A DNA stretch of 64,000 bases from Pseudomonas sp. GM21 (lineage in GTDB: Bacteria > Pseudomonadota > Gammaproteobacteria > Pseudomonadales > Pseudomonadaceae), in assembly GCF_000282215.1 (NCBI RefSeq), contig NZ_AKJS01000010.1:121370-185369 (forward strand), given 5' to 3'. The notes under the pieces are model-generated. The model saw nothing but the letters and a program-made list of their open reading frames with translations. It was not told the DNA's origin and searched no databases. Below are positions 7,094 through 18,938 of this stretch, in pieces. Both the position numbers and the translations under genes were made by a program. Numbering within the stretch: the first letter of the stretch is position 1; every line of letters starts with the position of its first letter.

Positions 7094-9199
7094 TTAAACG
7101 CCCGAAGCCTTGGCTGCTGCTACGTCCTTGATGGATAGCTTGATACGGCCGCGGTTGTCCACGTCCAGTACCAGTACTTCCACTTCCTGGCCTTCTTTCA
7201 GGATGTCGGTCACTTTCTCAACGCGAGCGTCGCTCAGCATGGAGATGTGAACCAGACCGTCCTTGCCTGGCAGGATGTTGACGAATGCGCCGAAGTCGAC
7301 GATGCGCTCAACCTTACCCACGTAGATCTTGCCGATTTCAGCTTCTGCGGTGATGCCCAGAACGCGCTGACGTGCTGCTTCAGCCGCTTCCTTGGTTTCG
7401 CCGAAGATCTTGATCGAGCCGTCGTCTTCGATGTCGATCGAAGCCTTGGTCTCTTCACAGATCGCACGAATGGTCGCGCCGCCTTTACCGATAACGTCAC
7501 GGATTTTGTCGGTGTCGATTTTCATCGCGATCATGGTCGGAGCGTTTTCCGACAGTTCGGTACGCGACTGGCCGATGATCTGGTTCATCTGACCGAGGAT
7601 GTTCAGGCGCGCTTCCAGGGCTTGGCCCAGAGCGATTTCCATGATTTCTTCGGTGATGCCTTTGATCTTGATGTCCATCTGCAGCGCGGTAACACCTTTG
7701 GCGGTACCGGCTACTTTGAAGTCCATGTCGCCGAGGTGGTCTTCGTCACCCAGGATGTCGGTCAGAATGGCAAATTTCTCGCCTTCTTTAACCAGACCCA
7801 TGGCGATACCGGCAACCGGTGCCTTCATCGGAACGCCAGCATCCATCAGGGCCAGGGAGGCGCCGCAGACCGAAGCCATGGAGCTCGAACCGTTGGACTC
7901 GGTGATTTCCGACACAACACGAATGGTGTACGGGAACACGTCAGCGGCAGGCAGCATGGCTGCAATCGAACGACGGGCCAGACGGCCGTGACCGATTTCG
8001 CGACGACCGGCGCCACCCATGCGACCACACTCACCTACCGAGAACGGAGGGAAGTTGTAGTGCAGCATGAACGGGTCTTTTTTCTCGCCTTCCAGGGTGT
8101 CCAGCAGTTGTGCGTCACGGGCGGTACCCAGTGTTGCAACAACCAGAGCCTGGGTTTCGCCACGGGTGAACAGCGCCGAGCCGTGGGTCTTAGGCAGAAC
8201 ACCGACTTCGATGTTCAACGGACGTACGGTCTTGGTGTCGCGACCGTCGATACGTGGCTTGCCGTTTACGATGTTTTCGCGAACGGTGCGGTATTCGATT
8301 TCGCCGAAAGCCGCTTTGACTTCGCTGGAGGAAGGCTGGCCTTCTTCACCGGACAGCTTGGCAACCACCTGGTCTTTCAGTTCGCCCAGACGAGCGTAAC
8401 GGTCGGCCTTGATGGTGATGGTGTAAGCCTGGGAGATCGCGTCGCCGAACTCGGCACGGATAGCGCCCAGCAGTGCGGTGGCTTCAGGCTGTGGAGCCCA
8501 GGTCCAGGTCGGCTTGGCAGCTTCAGCGGCCAGTTCTTTGACAGCGTTGATCACAACCTGGAACTCGTCGTGAGCAAACAGTACCGCGCCCAGCATCTGG
8601 TCTTCGGTCAGCTCTTTGGCTTCCGATTCAACCATCAACACGGCTTCCGAAGTACCGGCAACGACCATGTCCAGGCTCGAAGCTTTCTGTTGTTCGTAAG
8701 TCGGGTTCAGCAGGTAACCGGTGCTTTCGTGGAACGCAACGCGGGCAGCGCCGATCGGGCCATCGAAAGGAATGCCGGAGATGGCCAGGGCAGCCGAGGT
8801 ACCGATCATCGCAGCGATGTCCGGATCGGTCTTCTTGCTGGTGGAAACGACGGTGCAGACAACCTGCACTTCGTTCATGAAGCCTTCTGGGAACAGCGGA
8901 CGGATCGGACGGTCGATCAGTCGGGAAGTCAGGGTTTCTTTCTCGGAAGGACGGCCTTCGCGCTTGAAGAAACCGCCAGGGATCTTACCGGCAGCGTAAG
9001 TCTTTTCCTGGTAGTGAACGGACAGAGGGAAGAAGCCCTTGCCTGGATCGGCTTGCTTGGCACCAACGACAGTCACCAATACGCTGACGTCGTCGTCAAC
9101 GGTGACCAATACTGCGCCGGAGGCCTGACGGGCGATACGGCCAGTCTCGAGGGTAACGGTCGACTGACCGAACTGGAATTTTTTGATTACCGGGTTCAC
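7094..9199 (-). CDS. pnp: Polyribonucleotide nucleotidyltransferase (PNPase)
   Basis: 701 residues, full family length, starting at a GTG ([12 protein letters not shown], the usual Pseudomonas N-terminus). Two RNase PH domains (about 10-145 and 310-540, with [20 protein letters not shown]), then a KH domain ([11 protein letters not shown]) and an S1 domain ([18 protein letters not shown]). The enzyme degrades RNA 3' to 5' using phosphate in the degradosome. It lies downstream of rpsO in the standard order; a long spacer between them contains hairpins that may mediate autogenous control. Confidence 0.98.
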   Translation of the reverse strand: MNPVIKKFQFGQSTVTLETGRIARQASGAVLVTVDDDVSVLVTVVGAKQADPGKGFFPLSVHYQEKTYAAGKIPGGFFKREGRPSEKETLTSRLIDRPIRPLFPEGFMNEVQVVCTVVSTSKKTDPDIAAMIGTSAALAISGIPFDGPIGAARVAFHESTGYLLNPTYEQQKASSLDMVVAGTSEAVLMVESEAKELTEDQMLGAVLFAHDEFQVVINAVKELAAEAAKPTWTWAPQPEATALLGAIRAEFGDAISQAYTITIKADRYARLGELKDQVVAKLSGEEGQPSSSEVKAAFGEIEYRTVRENIVNGKPRIDGRDTKTVRPLNIEVGVLPKTHGSALFTRGETQALVVATLGTARDAQLLDTLEGEKKDPFMLHYNFPPFSVGECGRMGGAGRREIGHGRLARRSIAAMLPAADVFPYTIRVVSEITESNGSSSMASVCGASLALMDAGVPMKAPVAGIAMGLVKEGEKFAILTDILGDEDHLGDMDFKVAGTAKGVTALQMDIKIKGITEEIMEIALGQALEARLNILGQMNQIIGQSRTELSENAPTMIAMKIDTDKIRDVIGKGGATIRAICEETKASIDIEDDGSIKIFGETKEAAEAARQRVLGITAEAEIGKIYVGKVERIVDFGAFVNILPGKDGLVHISMLSDARVEKVTDILKEGQEVEVLVLDVDNRGRIKLSIKDVAAAKASGV

Positions 9200-9252
9200 G
9201 GTGTCCTACCTTCTTTTGTGGCTCTTGGGGAACTTGTCTTCTTGCGAAATTC

Positions 9253-9278
9253 TTGGGCAATGTCGGGAGTCGGCCCAA
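9253..9278 (-). promoter_or_regulatory. Hairpin in the rpsO-pnp spacer
   Basis: TTGGGC at 9253-9258 pairs with GCCCAA at 9273-9278, in the pnp leader. In E. coli an RNase III-cleaved hairpin at this place controls pnp autogenously; the same role here is inference from position only. Confidence 0.35.
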
Positions 9279-9394
9279 CGCCTGTCCAGGGTAAAACGTA
9301 TATCCAGATAAAACTTGAGGCTGGGAGCCTGCCATGCGCCAGCGGGAAACCCACTGACGCGCGACAGACAACCAACCTCTAGCGCAATCGCTTA

Positions 9395-9664
9395 TTAGCG
9401 ACGCAGACCCAGGCGACCGATCAGAGTCTGATAACGACCCAGATCCTTGCCTTTCAGGTAGTCCAGCAGCTTACGGCGCTGGTTTACCATGCGGATCAGA
9501 CCACGACGGGAGTGGTGATCTTTACCGTTGGCCTTGAAGTGACCTTGCAGCTTGTTGATGTTGTGGGTCAGCAGTGCAACTTGCACTTCTGGCGAACCAG
9601 TGTCACCAACAGCTTGCTGGTAGTCAGCTACGATTTGAGCTTTTTCTTGAACGTCGAGAGCCAT
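9395..9664 (-). CDS. rpsO: 30S ribosomal protein S15
   Basis: 89 residues, the exact family length. [20 protein letters not shown] is followed by the conserved [11 protein letters not shown] and [20 protein letters not shown] motifs and ends in [10 protein letters not shown]15 binds 16S rRNA helices 20-22 and starts platform assembly. It precedes pnp with a 195-bp spacer; its own promoter region is the 262-bp gap up to truB, which holds no other gene I can see. Confidence 0.98.
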   Translation of the reverse strand: MALDVQEKAQIVADYQQAVGDTGSPEVQVALLTHNINKLQGHFKANGKDHHSRRGLIRMVNQRRKLLDYLKGKDLGRYQTLIGRLGLRR

Positions 9665-9926
9665 GAGGCAATCCTTTTATCAGGAAACTGTTTCAGAAAA
9701 ACAGCTTCAACAGGCCAGGGACAAATCCCTGTATCTAAAAATGAGTAGTGACCGTGCCTGTTAACAGCCACCCTCGTCCCAGTTTGTGCAAAAGCTGCTG
9801 CGCTTGGTAATCCTGCGTCAAAAACCGGCTCGGAATGCTCATTGACAGCAGTCAACTCCGCTTCCTCGCCTGTTTTTTCCTTGTCTTCCCTTCGCTCGCT
9901 ACGCTTTTACACCAAACTGGTTCCGG

Positions 9927-10844
9927 TCATTCTGACCGAATCAGTCGACGTGGCGCGATGCGCCCGTCTTCGCTCACTTCACCGATACCGATGAAGCGAC
10001 CGTTGTGATCCTGTACCCGTACCATGCCGAACTTCGGTGCATCCGGGGCTCGAACCGGTTGGCCGTTAAGCCAGTAGAACGAGCTGTGCTCCGAGAACTG
10101 CAACAGAGGCCAATCCAGCAGGCCGCTGTCCGATGGCATCAGGAAGCGATCAACCGCTTCATTGCCGCCTTCGGCATGTACCGCTTCCAGCTCTTCAAGC
10201 GTGACGGTCTGCGCCAGCGTGAAAGGCCCGGCCTGGGTACGTCGCAGTTCAGCAACGTAAGCGCCACAACCGAGTTTCTCACCAATATCCTCCACCAGGG
10301 TGCGGATATAGGTGCCTTTGCTGCAATCCACCGCAAGCCGCGCAGTATCACCTTCAAAGGCCAGCAATTCCAAGCGCGCAATAGTAACAGAACGCGGTTC
10401 GCGCTCCACTACTTCGCCTGCACGGGCCAGCTTGTACAGCGGCTGACCATCACGCTTGAGCGCCGAGTACATCGGCGGTATCTGACTGATTTGCCCACGA
10501 AAACCGGGTAAAACAGCTTCGACATCGGCGCGACCAACGGTCACCGGGCGTTCCTGCAAAACTTCACCCTCGGCATCGGCCGTGGTGGTGGTCTTGCCCA
10601 GTTGCGCCAGGGTTTCATAAGCCTTGTCAGAGTCGAGCAGGTACTGCGAGAACTTGGTCGCCTCACCGAAGCACAACGGCAACACGCCGGTGGCCAGCGG
10701 ATCGAGACTGCCGGTGTGTCCGGCCTTCTCGGCGTTCAGCAACCAGCGGACCTTCTGCAACGCGGCGTTGGAGGTGAACCCCAGCGGCTTGTCGAGCAGG
10801 ATGATGCCGCTGACGTTACGACGGATACGTTTGACCTGAGCCAC
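9927..10844 (-). CDS. truB: tRNA pseudouridine-55 synthase
   Basis: 305 residues. The start [20 protein letters not shown] and the catalytic aspartate motif [21 protein letters not shown] identify TruB, which makes the universal T-loop pseudouridine at position 55. The C-terminal PUA-like region carries [20 protein letters not shown]. It follows rbfA with only 3 nt between genes, as part of the nusA-infB-rbfA-truB operon. Confidence 0.97.
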   Translation of the reverse strand: MAQVKRIRRNVSGIILLDKPLGFTSNAALQKVRWLLNAEKAGHTGSLDPLATGVLPLCFGEATKFSQYLLDSDKAYETLAQLGKTTTTADAEGEVLQERPVTVGRADVEAVLPGFRGQISQIPPMYSALKRDGQPLYKLARAGEVVEREPRSVTIARLELLAFEGDTARLAVDCSKGTYIRTLVEDIGEKLGCGAYVAELRRTQAGPFTLAQTVTLEELEAVHAEGGNEAVDRFLMPSDSGLLDWPLLQFSEHSSFYWLNGQPVRAPDAPKFGMVRVQDHNGRFIGIGEVSEDGRIAPRRLIRSE

Positions 10845-10847
10845 CGA

Positions 10848-11249
10848 TTACTCCTTGGCGTCTTCGGGTTCAGCGGCTACCGGGTGCTGATTGTCTTCAG
10901 CCACCGCACGCTCGATCAGGGCCGACAGGTGCGCGCCACGCACGACGCTTTCGTCGTAGTGGAAGTGCAACTGAGGAACGCTGCGCAACTTCATTTCGCG
11001 GGCCAACTGCATACGCAGGAAACCAGCGGCGGAGTTGAGCACCTTGATGCTTTGTGCGATGTCTTCGGCGTTGTCCTGACCCATCACGGTGATGAAGATC
11101 TTGGCGTGACCGACGTCACGGCTGACTTCAACAGCGGTAATGGTGACCAAGCCGACGCGCGGGTCTTTGACTTCACGACGGATCAGCTGTGCCAGCTCAC
11201 GCTGCATCTGATCGCCGATACGTTGGGTACGGCTGTATTCTTTTGCCAT
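10848..11249 (-). CDS. rbfA: 30S ribosome-binding factor A
   Basis: 133 residues. [20 protein letters not shown] starts a KH-fold protein with [20 protein letters not shown] and the conserved [19 protein letters not shown]. RbfA binds the 30S precursor, helps 16S 5'-end maturation and is needed at low temperature. It sits between infB and truB, as in most gammaproteobacteria. Confidence 0.97.
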   Translation of the reverse strand: MAKEYSRTQRIGDQMQRELAQLIRREVKDPRVGLVTITAVEVSRDVGHAKIFITVMGQDNAEDIAQSIKVLNSAAGFLRMQLAREMKLRSVPQLHFHYDESVVRGAHLSALIERAVAEDNQHPVAAEPEDAKE

Positions 11250-11303
11250 GTCTTGTTACCTGTTACTGCCCCACGGTGAAACCCGAGGGGTCTGAAAGCG
11301 GCA

Positions 11304-11337
11304 AACGCCCGGCCTGACAAAAGCCAGACCGGGCGTT
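11304..11337. terminator. Stem-loop in the infB-rbfA spacer
   Basis: AACGCCCGG (11304-11312) pairs with CCGGGCGTT (11329-11337), with three more inner pairs. The minus strand has no clear U-run after it, so it may be an mRNA-stability or processing hairpin rather than a full terminator. Confidence 0.5.
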
Positions 11338-11408
11338 GCGTTTAGAGTCCTGACGCCGTGCCGCGCACTTGCATGCGGCGGCTCGCCGTGGCCCTTGAAG
11401 TGCGCGAG

Positions 11409-13940
11409 TCAGAGGCTGCGAGCAACCTGAACCTTCTCGTAAACTTCGATCTTGTCGCCAGGTTTGACGTCGTTGTAGCTCTTGACGCCAATACCGCATT
11501 CCATGCCGGCACGTACTTCGGAAGCGTCATCCTTGAAGCGGCGCAGGGATTCCAGCTCGCCTTCGAAGATAACGATGTCTTCACGCAGTACACGGATTGG
11601 ACGGTTACGGTGAACAACACCTTCGATAACCATGCAACCGGCAATCGCGCCAAACTTCGGCGAACGGAACACGTCACGCACTTCAGCGATACCCAGGATG
11701 TTCTCGCGAACATCGCTGCCCAGCATACCGGTGAGGGCTTTCTTGACGTCTTCGATGATGTCGTAGATCACGTTGTAGTAACGCATATCCAGACCTTCCT
11801 GCTCGACGATCTTGCGAGCGCCAGCATCGGCACGCACGTTGAAGCCGAACAGTACAGCGTTGGAGGCCAGTGCCAGGTTAGCGTCTGATTCGGTGATACC
11901 ACCGACACCGCCACCAACAACACGCACTTGCACTTCGTCGTTACCCAGGCCGTTCAAGGCACCGTTCAACGCTTCCAGCGAACCACGGACGTCGGATTTG
12001 AGGACGATGTTGAGCGTCTTCTTCTCTGCCTGACCCATGTTTTCGAAGATGTTTTCCAGCTTGCCGGCGTGAGCACGGGCCAGCTTGACTTCGCGGAACT
12101 TGCCTTGACGGAACAGAGCCACTTCACGGGCTTTCTTCTCGTCCGACAGCACGCTCATCTCATCGCCAGCGTCCGGGGTACCGTCCAGGCCGAGGATCTC
12201 GACAGGGATGGAAGGACCGGCTTCTTTGATTGGCTTGCCGTTCTCGTCGAGCATGGCACGTACACGGCCATAGTTCGAACCGACCAGGACCATGTCGCCT
12301 TGGCGCAGGGTACCGTCTTGAACCAGAACGGTAGCTACCGGGCCACGACCTTTGTCGAGACGCGATTCAACCACAACGCCACGGCCAGGGGCCGAAGGTG
12401 TTGCTTTAAGTTCGAGAACTTCGGCTTGCAGCAGAACAGCTTCGAGCAACTCGTCCACGCCAGTACCGACTTTCGCCGAAACCGATACGAACGGGGTGTC
12501 GCCGCCCCACTCTTCCGAGGTCACGCCGTGAACCGACAGTTCGCTACGGATGCGATCGAGATCGGCGCCCGGCTTGTCGATTTTGTTCACTGCAACAACC
12601 AGTGGAACACCGGCAGCCTTGGCGTGCTGAACGGCTTCAATGGTCTGCGGCATCACGCCGTCGTCCGCTGCAACCACCAGGATCACGATGTCGGTCGCCT
12701 TGGCACCACGAGCACGCATTGCGGTAAACGCGGCGTGACCCGGGGTGTCGAGGAAAGTGACCATGCCGCGATCAGTTTCAACGTGGTACGCACCGATGTG
12801 CTGGGTGATACCGCCGGCTTCGCCAGCAGCTACCTTGGCACGACGGATGTAGTCGAGCAGCGAGGTTTTACCGTGGTCAACGTGGCCCATTACGGTCACA
12901 ACCGGTGCACGGGAGAACGTCTCACCTTCAAACTTCAGGGACTCGGCCAGGGAATCTTCCAGGGCGGTGTCGCTGACCAGGGTCACTTTGTGGCCCAGCT
13001 CTTCGGCTACCAGCTGAGCAGTTTCCTGATCCAGTACCTGGTTGATGGTCGCTGGAGTACCCAGTTTGAACATGAACTTGATGATTTCAGCAGCCTTGAC
13101 CGACATCTGATTGGCGAGATCGCCAACAGTGATGGTCTCGCCAATCTGCACATCACGCACGACAGGGCCGGTTGGGCTCTGGAAACCGTGGGCGTTGCGT
13201 TTCTTCAGCTTGGCCTTGCCGCGACCACCACGACGGAAGCCATCGCTTTCTTCGTCGGTAGTACGTGGCGCAACACGTGGCGCAGGTGCTTTCTCTTTGA
13301 CCGAAGCACGATGCGGAGCGTTTTTGCGCTCTCCATCGCCACCGCCGCTGCGACGATTGTTATCGTCGGCACGTGGTTTGTCCGGACGGCGCTGCTCGTT
13401 CTGCTTGTTGCGAACGTCAGCAGACGGTGCTGGTGCAGCCGCTACAACCGGCGCGCTTTCACGCACAGGTTCGGCAACTGCAGCAGGCGCAGCAACAGCG
13501 CCGGAAGTAGCCGATTGCGCAGCAGCAGGCTGGCGACGCGCTTCTTCTTCGGCGCGACGCTTGGCTTCTTCTTCAGCCTTCTGACGAGCAACATTTTCTA
13601 CTGCGCGACGTTCATCCAGTTCGCGTTTGCGCTCGGCTTCGATTTCTTCCGGGCTGCGCTGTACGAACACTTTCTTTTTACGGACTTCAACGCTGATGCT
13701 TTTGCTGCCAGCAACACGCAGGGTGCTGGTGGTTTTACGCTGCAGCGTGATCTTGCGTGGTTCTTCCACTTTCGCCTTGTGGCTGCTTTTCAAATGAGTC
13801 AGCAACGATTGCTTCTCACTGTCAGTCACATTTTCTTCGGCGGCGGTGTGCGGCAGACCTGCCTCACGCATCTGCTGCAACAGGCGCTCTACCGGTGTTT
13901 TGACCTCATCGGCCAGTTGTTTCACCGTGACTTGCGTCAT
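11409..13940 (-). CDS. infB: Translation initiation factor IF-2
   Basis: 843 residues. The N-terminal IF2_N domain ([20 protein letters not shown]) is followed by a long Ala/Glu/Arg linker, then the G domain with [16 protein letters not shown] (G1), DTPGHAAF (G3) and [10 protein letters not shown] (G4), and two beta-barrel domains ending in the initiator-tRNA-binding C2 domain. IF-2 delivers fMet-tRNA to the 30S subunit. It lies 27 bp after nusA in the same operon, downstream of the tRNA-fMet gene whose product it binds. Confidence 0.98.
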   Translation of the reverse strand: MTQVTVKQLADEVKTPVERLLQQMREAGLPHTAAEENVTDSEKQSLLTHLKSSHKAKVEEPRKITLQRKTTSTLRVAGSKSISVEVRKKKVFVQRSPEEIEAERKRELDERRAVENVARQKAEEEAKRRAEEEARRQPAAAQSATSGAVAAPAAVAEPVRESAPVVAAAPAPSADVRNKQNEQRRPDKPRADDNNRRSGGGDGERKNAPHRASVKEKAPAPRVAPRTTDEESDGFRRGGRGKAKLKKRNAHGFQSPTGPVVRDVQIGETITVGDLANQMSVKAAEIIKFMFKLGTPATINQVLDQETAQLVAEELGHKVTLVSDTALEDSLAESLKFEGETFSRAPVVTVMGHVDHGKTSLLDYIRRAKVAAGEAGGITQHIGAYHVETDRGMVTFLDTPGHAAFTAMRARGAKATDIVILVVAADDGVMPQTIEAVQHAKAAGVPLVVAVNKIDKPGADLDRIRSELSVHGVTSEEWGGDTPFVSVSAKVGTGVDELLEAVLLQAEVLELKATPSAPGRGVVVESRLDKGRGPVATVLVQDGTLRQGDMVLVGSNYGRVRAMLDENGKPIKEAGPSIPVEILGLDGTPDAGDEMSVLSDEKKAREVALFRQGKFREVKLARAHAGKLENIFENMGQAEKKTLNIVLKSDVRGSLEALNGALNGLGNDEVQVRVVGGGVGGITESDANLALASNAVLFGFNVRADAGARKIVEQEGLDMRYYNVIYDIIEDVKKALTGMLGSDVRENILGIAEVRDVFRSPKFGAIAGCMVIEGVVHRNRPIRVLREDIVIFEGELESLRRFKDDASEVRAGMECGIGVKSYNDVKPGDKIEVYEKVQVARSL

Positions 13941-13967
13941 GCACTTCTCTCCTCAGGCCGCGCCTAA

Positions 13968-15449
13968 TTACTCGAACCAGTGGGCTCGGGCGGCCATGAT
14001 CAACTTGCCGGCACGATCATCGTCAATGCCGTCGATGTCGAGCAGGTCGTCAATAGACTGCTCGGCCAGGTCTTCGCGGGTAATTACGCCGCGCACCGCC
14101 AGTTCCATCGCCAAATCCTTGTCCATACCCTCAAGCGAGAGCAGGTCTTCGGCCGGATGGGCGTCTGCCAGCTTTTCCTCAGTAGCGATGGCTTTGGTCA
14201 ACAAACGATCCTTGGCACGAGCGCGAAGCTCGTTGACGGTTTCTTCGTCAAAGCCGTCGATGTTGAGCATTTCTTCCAACGGTACGTAGGCAATCTCTTC
14301 CAGGCTGGTGAAGCCTTCATCTACCAGCACCTGTGCCAGGTCTTCGTCGACTTCCAGCTCGTCGATGAAGTTGCGCAGGATGTCGCCGGTTTCTGCTTGC
14401 TGCTTAGCCTGGATGTCCGATTCGGTCATCACGTTCAGGGTCCAGCCAGTCAATTGGCTAGCCAGACGCACGTTCTGACCACCACGACCGATGGCCTGAG
14501 CCAGGTTATCTGCGCCAACGGCGATGTCCATTGCATGGGCATCTTCGTCAACGATAATTGCCGCCACTTCAGCCGGCGACATTGCATTGATCACAAACTG
14601 AGCCGGGTTGTCGTCCCACAGGACGATATCCACACGCTCACCGCCCAACTCACCCGACACTGCCTGGACGCGCGAACCGCGCATACCGATGCAAGCGCCT
14701 TGCGGGTCGATGCGTTTATCCTTGGAGCGGACCGCGATCTTGGCGCGCGAACCCGGGTCACGGGACGCAGCCATTACTTCGATCAGGCCTTCAGCGATTT
14801 CCGGCACTTCGATGCGGAACAACTCGATCAGCATTTCCGGCGCGGTACGCGACAGGATCAGCTGCGGGCCGCGGTTCTCGGTGCGGATTTCCTTGAGCAG
14901 CGCACGCAGACGCACGCCGACACGGAAGGTTTCGCGAGAGATGATGTCTTCACGAGCCAGCAACGCTTCAGCGTTGTTGCCCAGATCGACGATCACGTTG
15001 TCGCGGGTCACTTTCTTCACGGTGCCGGAGATGATTTCTCCCAGGCGCTCGCGATAGGCATCAACGACTTGAGCGCGCTCGGCTTCACGAACTTTTTGCA
15101 CGATGACTTGCTTGGCAGTCTGTGCAGCGATACGGCCGAACTCAATGGATTCGATTTTTTCTTCGACGACATCGCCAACCTTGGAACCAGGATGCGTTTC
15201 GGCAACCTTGCTCGGCCAGGTTTCAATGGCCGGATCGTCCAAATCTGCTTCTTCAACGACCGTCCAACGACGGAATGTCTCGTAAGCACCCGTGTGGCGA
15301 TTGATTTCCACACGCAGATCGACTTCGTCCTCGAAACGCTTTTTGGTAGCAGTGGCCAGAGCCAGCTCCAGCGCTTCAAAAATTACGTTTGCCGGTACGC
15401 CCTTTTCATTGGATACCGACTCAACAACCAGCAGTACTTCTTTGCTCAT
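13968..15449 (-). CDS. nusA: Transcription termination/antitermination factor NusA
   Basis: 493 residues from the ATG at 15449 ([17 protein letters not shown]); an upstream in-frame start overlaps only the leader. Order: N-terminal RNAP-binding domain, S1 domain ([20 protein letters not shown]), two KH domains ([27 protein letters not shown]), and two acidic C-terminal repeats ([20 protein letters not shown] and the second copy near the end). The repeats are the ones that bind RNAP alpha and NusG/N proteins in E. coli. Confidence 0.98.
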   Translation of the reverse strand: MSKEVLLVVESVSNEKGVPANVIFEALELALATATKKRFEDEVDLRVEINRHTGAYETFRRWTVVEEADLDDPAIETWPSKVAETHPGSKVGDVVEEKIESIEFGRIAAQTAKQVIVQKVREAERAQVVDAYRERLGEIISGTVKKVTRDNVIVDLGNNAEALLAREDIISRETFRVGVRLRALLKEIRTENRGPQLILSRTAPEMLIELFRIEVPEIAEGLIEVMAASRDPGSRAKIAVRSKDKRIDPQGACIGMRGSRVQAVSGELGGERVDIVLWDDNPAQFVINAMSPAEVAAIIVDEDAHAMDIAVGADNLAQAIGRGGQNVRLASQLTGWTLNVMTESDIQAKQQAETGDILRNFIDELEVDEDLAQVLVDEGFTSLEEIAYVPLEEMLNIDGFDEETVNELRARAKDRLLTKAIATEEKLADAHPAEDLLSLEGMDKDLAMELAVRGVITREDLAEQSIDDLLDIDGIDDDRAGKLIMAARAHWFE

Positions 15450-15496
15450 CGTACGCCTCGCCTTTCGCAAGCCATTGGATCCGCGGGATCCGCGTC

Positions 15497-15955
15497 TCAG
15501 TCAAAACTGGGAATAATGTTGGCCTTGTCGATCATATCGATCGGCAACAGGAACTCATGGTCTTCTACCTGCACCACGACGTCCTGCTCTTCTACACCAC
15601 GCAGAAGGCCCTGAAAGTTGCGTCGTCCTTCAAAAGGCGAGCGCAGCTTGATCTTCACTTGTTCACCGGCAAATTTTGCAAACTGCTCAATAGTGAACAG
15701 CGGGCGTTCCATGCCAGGCGAGGAAACCTCAAGGGTATATTCAACGGCAATCGGATCTTCAACATCCAGGACACCGCTGATTTGACGGCTGACAATGGCG
15801 CAATCGTCCACCAGTACACCGCCCTCTTTATCGATATAAACGCGCAACATCGAGTGACGACCCTGAGCCGAAAACTCGATACCCCAGCATTCATAGCCCA
15901 GGGCCACGACCACCGGGGCCAACAAGGCCTGCAACTCTTCTAGCTTGCTCGACAC
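15497..15955 (-). CDS. rimP: Ribosome maturation factor RimP
   Basis: 152 residues from a GTG at 15955 behind a GAGGGGG ribosome site; longer starts add a hydrophobic tail not seen in the family. [20 protein letters not shown] and [18 protein letters not shown] are typical, as is [15 protein letters not shown]. RimP assists 30S assembly around S12/S19. First protein gene of the rimP-nusA-infB operon, downstream of tRNA-fMet. Confidence 0.95.
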   Translation of the reverse strand: MSSKLEELQALLAPVVVALGYECWGIEFSAQGRHSMLRVYIDKEGGVLVDDCAIVSRQISGVLDVEDPIAVEYTLEVSSPGMERPLFTIEQFAKFAGEQVKIKLRSPFEGRRNFQGLLRGVEEQDVVVQVEDHEFLLPIDMIDKANIIPSFD

Positions 15956-16067
15956 CTGAACCCCCTCGTGCATGTATGTGCATGCTATGCAAAATAAAAA
16001 AATGGGCGAAACGCCCATCCTTGAAACGCCGTCGAACAGCGGCGTAGAAAGTGTCCAGCTAACAAAA

Positions 16068-16085
16068 AGCCCCTTAAAAGGGGCT
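16068..16085 (-). terminator. Terminator/attenuator after tRNA-fMet
   Basis: AGCCCCTT pairs with AAGGGGCT around a 2-nt loop. On the minus strand it is followed by TTTTTGTT, so it can end tRNA-fMet transcription or meter read-through into rimP-nusA-infB. Confidence 0.75.
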
Positions 16086-16093
16086 CCTTAAAC

Positions 16094-16170
<77 letters not shown>

Positions 16171-16237
16171 ACAAAGCTGGGGCAGAAGTATACGACCGAT
16201 CCCTAACAGGGTCAATGTAACCTTCCACCTACAAGAA

Positions 16238-16255
16238 AGCCCGCAACAGCGGGCT
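16238..16255 (-). terminator. Terminator after tRNA-Leu
   Basis: AGCCCGC (16238-16244) pairs with GCGGGCT (16249-16255). The minus strand continues as TTTCTTG, a weak U-tract between the two tRNA genes. Confidence 0.65.
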
Positions 16256-16266
16256 CTCCTGATAAT

Positions 16267-16352
16267 TGGTACCGAGAAGGGGACTCGAACCCCTACACCC
16301 TATGGGCACAACCACCTCAAGGTTGCGTGTCTACCAATTCCACCACCTCGGC
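16267..16352 (-). tRNA. tRNA-Leu (anticodon GAG)
   Basis: An 86-nt class II tRNA with encoded CCA: acceptor GCCGAGG / TCTCGGT region, D-arm GGTGGAATTGGTAGACAC, anticodon loop TTGAGGT, a long variable arm, and T-loop GGTTCGAGTCC. It lies directly after secG, as leuU does in E. coli. Confidence 0.93.
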
Positions 16353-16374
16353 AATACTACGCTTGAAACCCTTC

Positions 16375-16758
16375 TTACTTCTGCTCTTGAGCTGGAGGTA
16401 CGTCAGTCGCTGGAGTAGCCGACTTTTGCTCTTGAAGCACCGGGACATCATCAGAAGCCGGCTGCTGCTTTGGAACTTCCATCACTGCCGGATTTGGGAG
16501 ACCTACTTGAGTCAGCTGCTGAGCTTTCTCTTTAGCAAAGTAACCTAACCCTAAGCTGGTTATGAAGAAACCTGCGGCAAGTATAGCAGTAAACTTACTA
16601 AGAAAGGTAGAGGAACCTTGGCTTCCGAACACAGTATTTGAAGCACCTGCTCCGAAAGACGCGCCAGCATCCGCACCTTTACCCTGCTGCAGCAATACCA
16701 GAGCAACTACGCCCAATGCACCCAGCAGATGAAAAACGACTACGACTGTTTCCAGCAT
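16375..16758 (-). CDS. secG: Preprotein translocase subunit SecG
   Basis: 127 residues from the ATG at 16758 ([16 protein letters not shown]). Two membrane segments (residues about 2-22 and 53-73) flank the conserved loop [17 protein letters not shown] and [16 protein letters not shown]. The C-terminal tail is Pro/Gln-rich. SecG assists SecYE translocation. It lies 4 bp after tpiA and directly upstream of tRNA-Leu. Confidence 0.96.
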   Translation of the reverse strand: MLETVVVVFHLLGALGVVALVLLQQGKGADAGASFGAGASNTVFGSQGSSTFLSKFTAILAAGFFITSLGLGYFAKEKAQQLTQVGLPNPAVMEVPKQQPASDDVPVLQEQKSATPATDVPPAQEQK

Positions 16759-16762
16759 TTTT

Positions 16763-17518
16763 TCAGTTTCCCGCGGCGCGACAAATCGCACCGAACTCAT
16801 CTGCATTCAGGGAAGCTCCACCAATGAGCCCCCCATCGATATCCGGCATGCCGAACAGTTCGACCGCATTGGCCGCCTTCACGCTGCCGCCGTATAGAAG
16901 CCGCACACCTTGTGCGACTTCAGAATTCTCTTCCGCCAACTGGGCGCGAATGGCTGCATGCACATCCTGCGCTTGTTGCGGTGAAGCAGTCAGCCCGGTA
17001 CCAATGGCCCAGACCGGCTCGTAAGCAATTACTGCATTTGCAAAAGCACCGACACCCAGCTCCTCAATGATACTGCCTAGCTGACGCCCGACAACCTCAA
17101 GAGTTTTCCCGGCTTCACGTTGCTCAAGGGTCTCCCCTACACACAACACCGGAATCAAGCCACATGCCTGTGCCGCTGCGAACTTGCGAATCAGTATCTC
17201 GTCTCGCTCGCCGATTATCTGGCGGCGCTCAGAGTGCCCGACAAGCACCAGGGAACAGCCTGCATCCACCAACTGACTCGGCGCAACTTCACCGGTCAAT
17301 GCGCCCTGCCCGGATTCCATCGCAGAGTTCTGCGCACCGACCGAAATCGACTTTCCTTCCAAACCATCAATCACTTGATTGATATGCAAGCAAGGCGGGA
17401 ATACCGCTACATCAACACCGCTCGGCAAGGCCAGATGACCAAGGCCATCGATCAGCTCAGCGACGCTGGCGCGGGTACCGTGCATCTTCCAGTTACCAGC
17501 TACCATAGGGCGACGCAT
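16763..17518 (-). CDS. tpiA: Triosephosphate isomerase
   Basis: 251 residues. [13 protein letters not shown] (catalytic Lys), [15 protein letters not shown] (catalytic His) and [11 protein letters not shown] (catalytic Glu) are all present, as is the phosphate-binding [10 protein letters not shown]. It interconverts dihydroxyacetone phosphate and glyceraldehyde 3-phosphate. Lies between glmM and secG, as in other pseudomonads. Confidence 0.98.
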   Translation of the reverse strand: MRRPMVAGNWKMHGTRASVAELIDGLGHLALPSGVDVAVFPPCLHINQVIDGLEGKSISVGAQNSAMESGQGALTGEVAPSQLVDAGCSLVLVGHSERRQIIGERDEILIRKFAAAQACGLIPVLCVGETLEQREAGKTLEVVGRQLGSIIEELGVGAFANAVIAYEPVWAIGTGLTASPQQAQDVHAAIRAQLAEENSEVAQGVRLLYGGSVKAANAVELFGMPDIDGGLIGGASLNADEFGAICRAAGN

Positions 17519-17584
17519 GCTGTACCTCGTCGGTCAAAGTGGGCGCAGATGTTACCCAACACAATCATGGCTGGCAAGCCGAAT

Positions 17585-18922
17585 TCAGGCAGAAACTTCA
17601 GTAACCAGTTTTGCCAGCTCTTCGGCGTAACCGCGAACCTGTGTTTCGTCCTCACCTTCAACCATGACACGCACCAATGGCTCCGTGCCGGACTTGCGCA
17701 AGAGCACACGACCACGACCCGCCATAGCCTTGGTAACACGATCACTGGCTTCCTTGACCGACGGATGATCGAGCGGATTCGCACCGCCACCAAATCGGAC
17801 ATTGATCAACACCTGCGGACACTTGCGAAGCGCCTGACGAGCCTGCGCCAGACCTTCTGAACGCCTTTTCAGCGCCATCAGAACCTGCAATGCCGCGATG
17901 ATCGCATCACCTGTAGTGGTGTGGTTAAAGCAGACGATATGCCCCGAGTTCTCACCACCGACCAACCAGTTGCGCTCAAGCAAGTCAGCGATGACATACC
18001 GGTCGCCAACGTTGGCACGCACGAATGGAATCGACAGATCAGCCAGGGCCAGCTCCAGCCCCAGGTTACTCATCAACGTACCGACCACGCCACCTTGCAA
18101 CTTGTCCCGCTCATGCAGATCGCGGGCGATGATGTACAGCAGCTCGTCGCCATCAACGATGGCGCCAGTGTGATCGACCATCAGGACGCGATCACCGTCA
18201 CCATCGAAAGCAATACCCAGATCTGCGTGCTCAGCCAATACCGCAGCCTGCAATTGGCCCATATGGGTCGAACCGCAATTGTCATTGATGTTCAGGCCAT
18301 TAGGCTGAGCAGACAGCACAACGACTTCAGCCCCCAACTCACGAAACACGCTCGGGGCAACCTTGTAGGTTGCGCCGTGGGCGCAGTCGATGACGATCTT
18401 CAGGCCCGTGAAGCTGGTACTGGTCGGGACGCTGCTTTTGCAGAATTCAATGTAACGGCCAGAGGCATCGTTGATACGCGAAACTTTGCCAATCTTGCTC
18501 GATTCAACCACAGTCATCGGCGTATCGAGCAACTCTTCAATCATCAACTCGACTTCATCCGGAAGCTTGGTGCCCTTTCCGGAGAAGAACTTGATGCCGT
18601 TGTCATCGTGAGGATTGTGCGAGGCACTGATCACGATGCCGGCTTCGGCATGAAAGGTGCGCGTCAGGTAGGCGATCGCCGGTGTAGGCATCGGGCCCAA
18701 CAGCATCACGTCAGCGCCTGCCGACGTCAGACCGGCCTCGAGTGCCGACTCGAACATGTAGCCAGAGATTCGGGTGTCTTTGCCAACCAGCACCTTGCAG
18801 GCGCCCATCTTGCGAAACGCCATGCCCGCAGCCCAGCCGAGCTTGAGCATGAAATCAGGAGTGATCGGATATTCACCGACCCGGCCACGAATACCGTCGG
18901 TGCCAAAATATTTTTTGCTCAT
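17585..18922 (-). CDS. glmM: Phosphoglucosamine mutase
   Basis: 445 residues. [20 protein letters not shown] opens the protein; [17 protein letters not shown] holds the active-site serine, [14 protein letters not shown] is the metal loop, and [15 protein letters not shown] is the phosphate-binding loop. It converts glucosamine-6-P to glucosamine-1-P for peptidoglycan and LPS. 17 bp after folP. Confidence 0.98.
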   Translation of the reverse strand: MSKKYFGTDGIRGRVGEYPITPDFMLKLGWAAGMAFRKMGACKVLVGKDTRISGYMFESALEAGLTSAGADVMLLGPMPTPAIAYLTRTFHAEAGIVISASHNPHDDNGIKFFSGKGTKLPDEVELMIEELLDTPMTVVESSKIGKVSRINDASGRYIEFCKSSVPTSTSFTGLKIVIDCAHGATYKVAPSVFRELGAEVVVLSAQPNGLNINDNCGSTHMGQLQAAVLAEHADLGIAFDGDGDRVLMVDHTGAIVDGDELLYIIARDLHERDKLQGGVVGTLMSNLGLELALADLSIPFVRANVGDRYVIADLLERNWLVGGENSGHIVCFNHTTTGDAIIAALQVLMALKRRSEGLAQARQALRKCPQVLINVRFGGGANPLDHPSVKEASDRVTKAMAGRGRVLLRKSGTEPLVRVMVEGEDETQVRGYAEELAKLVTEVSA

Positions 18923-18938
18923 AAGTGCTCCATCATTT

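Noticed and set aside
7247..9382. 711-residue plus-strand open frame across pnp
   Set aside because: Antisense shadow of a high-GC conserved gene; composition (His/Gln/Phe-rich) and lack of a ribosome site argue against coding.
11928..13967. 679-residue plus-strand open frame across infB
   Set aside because: Antisense shadow of infB, with no domain that I recognise and no start signal.
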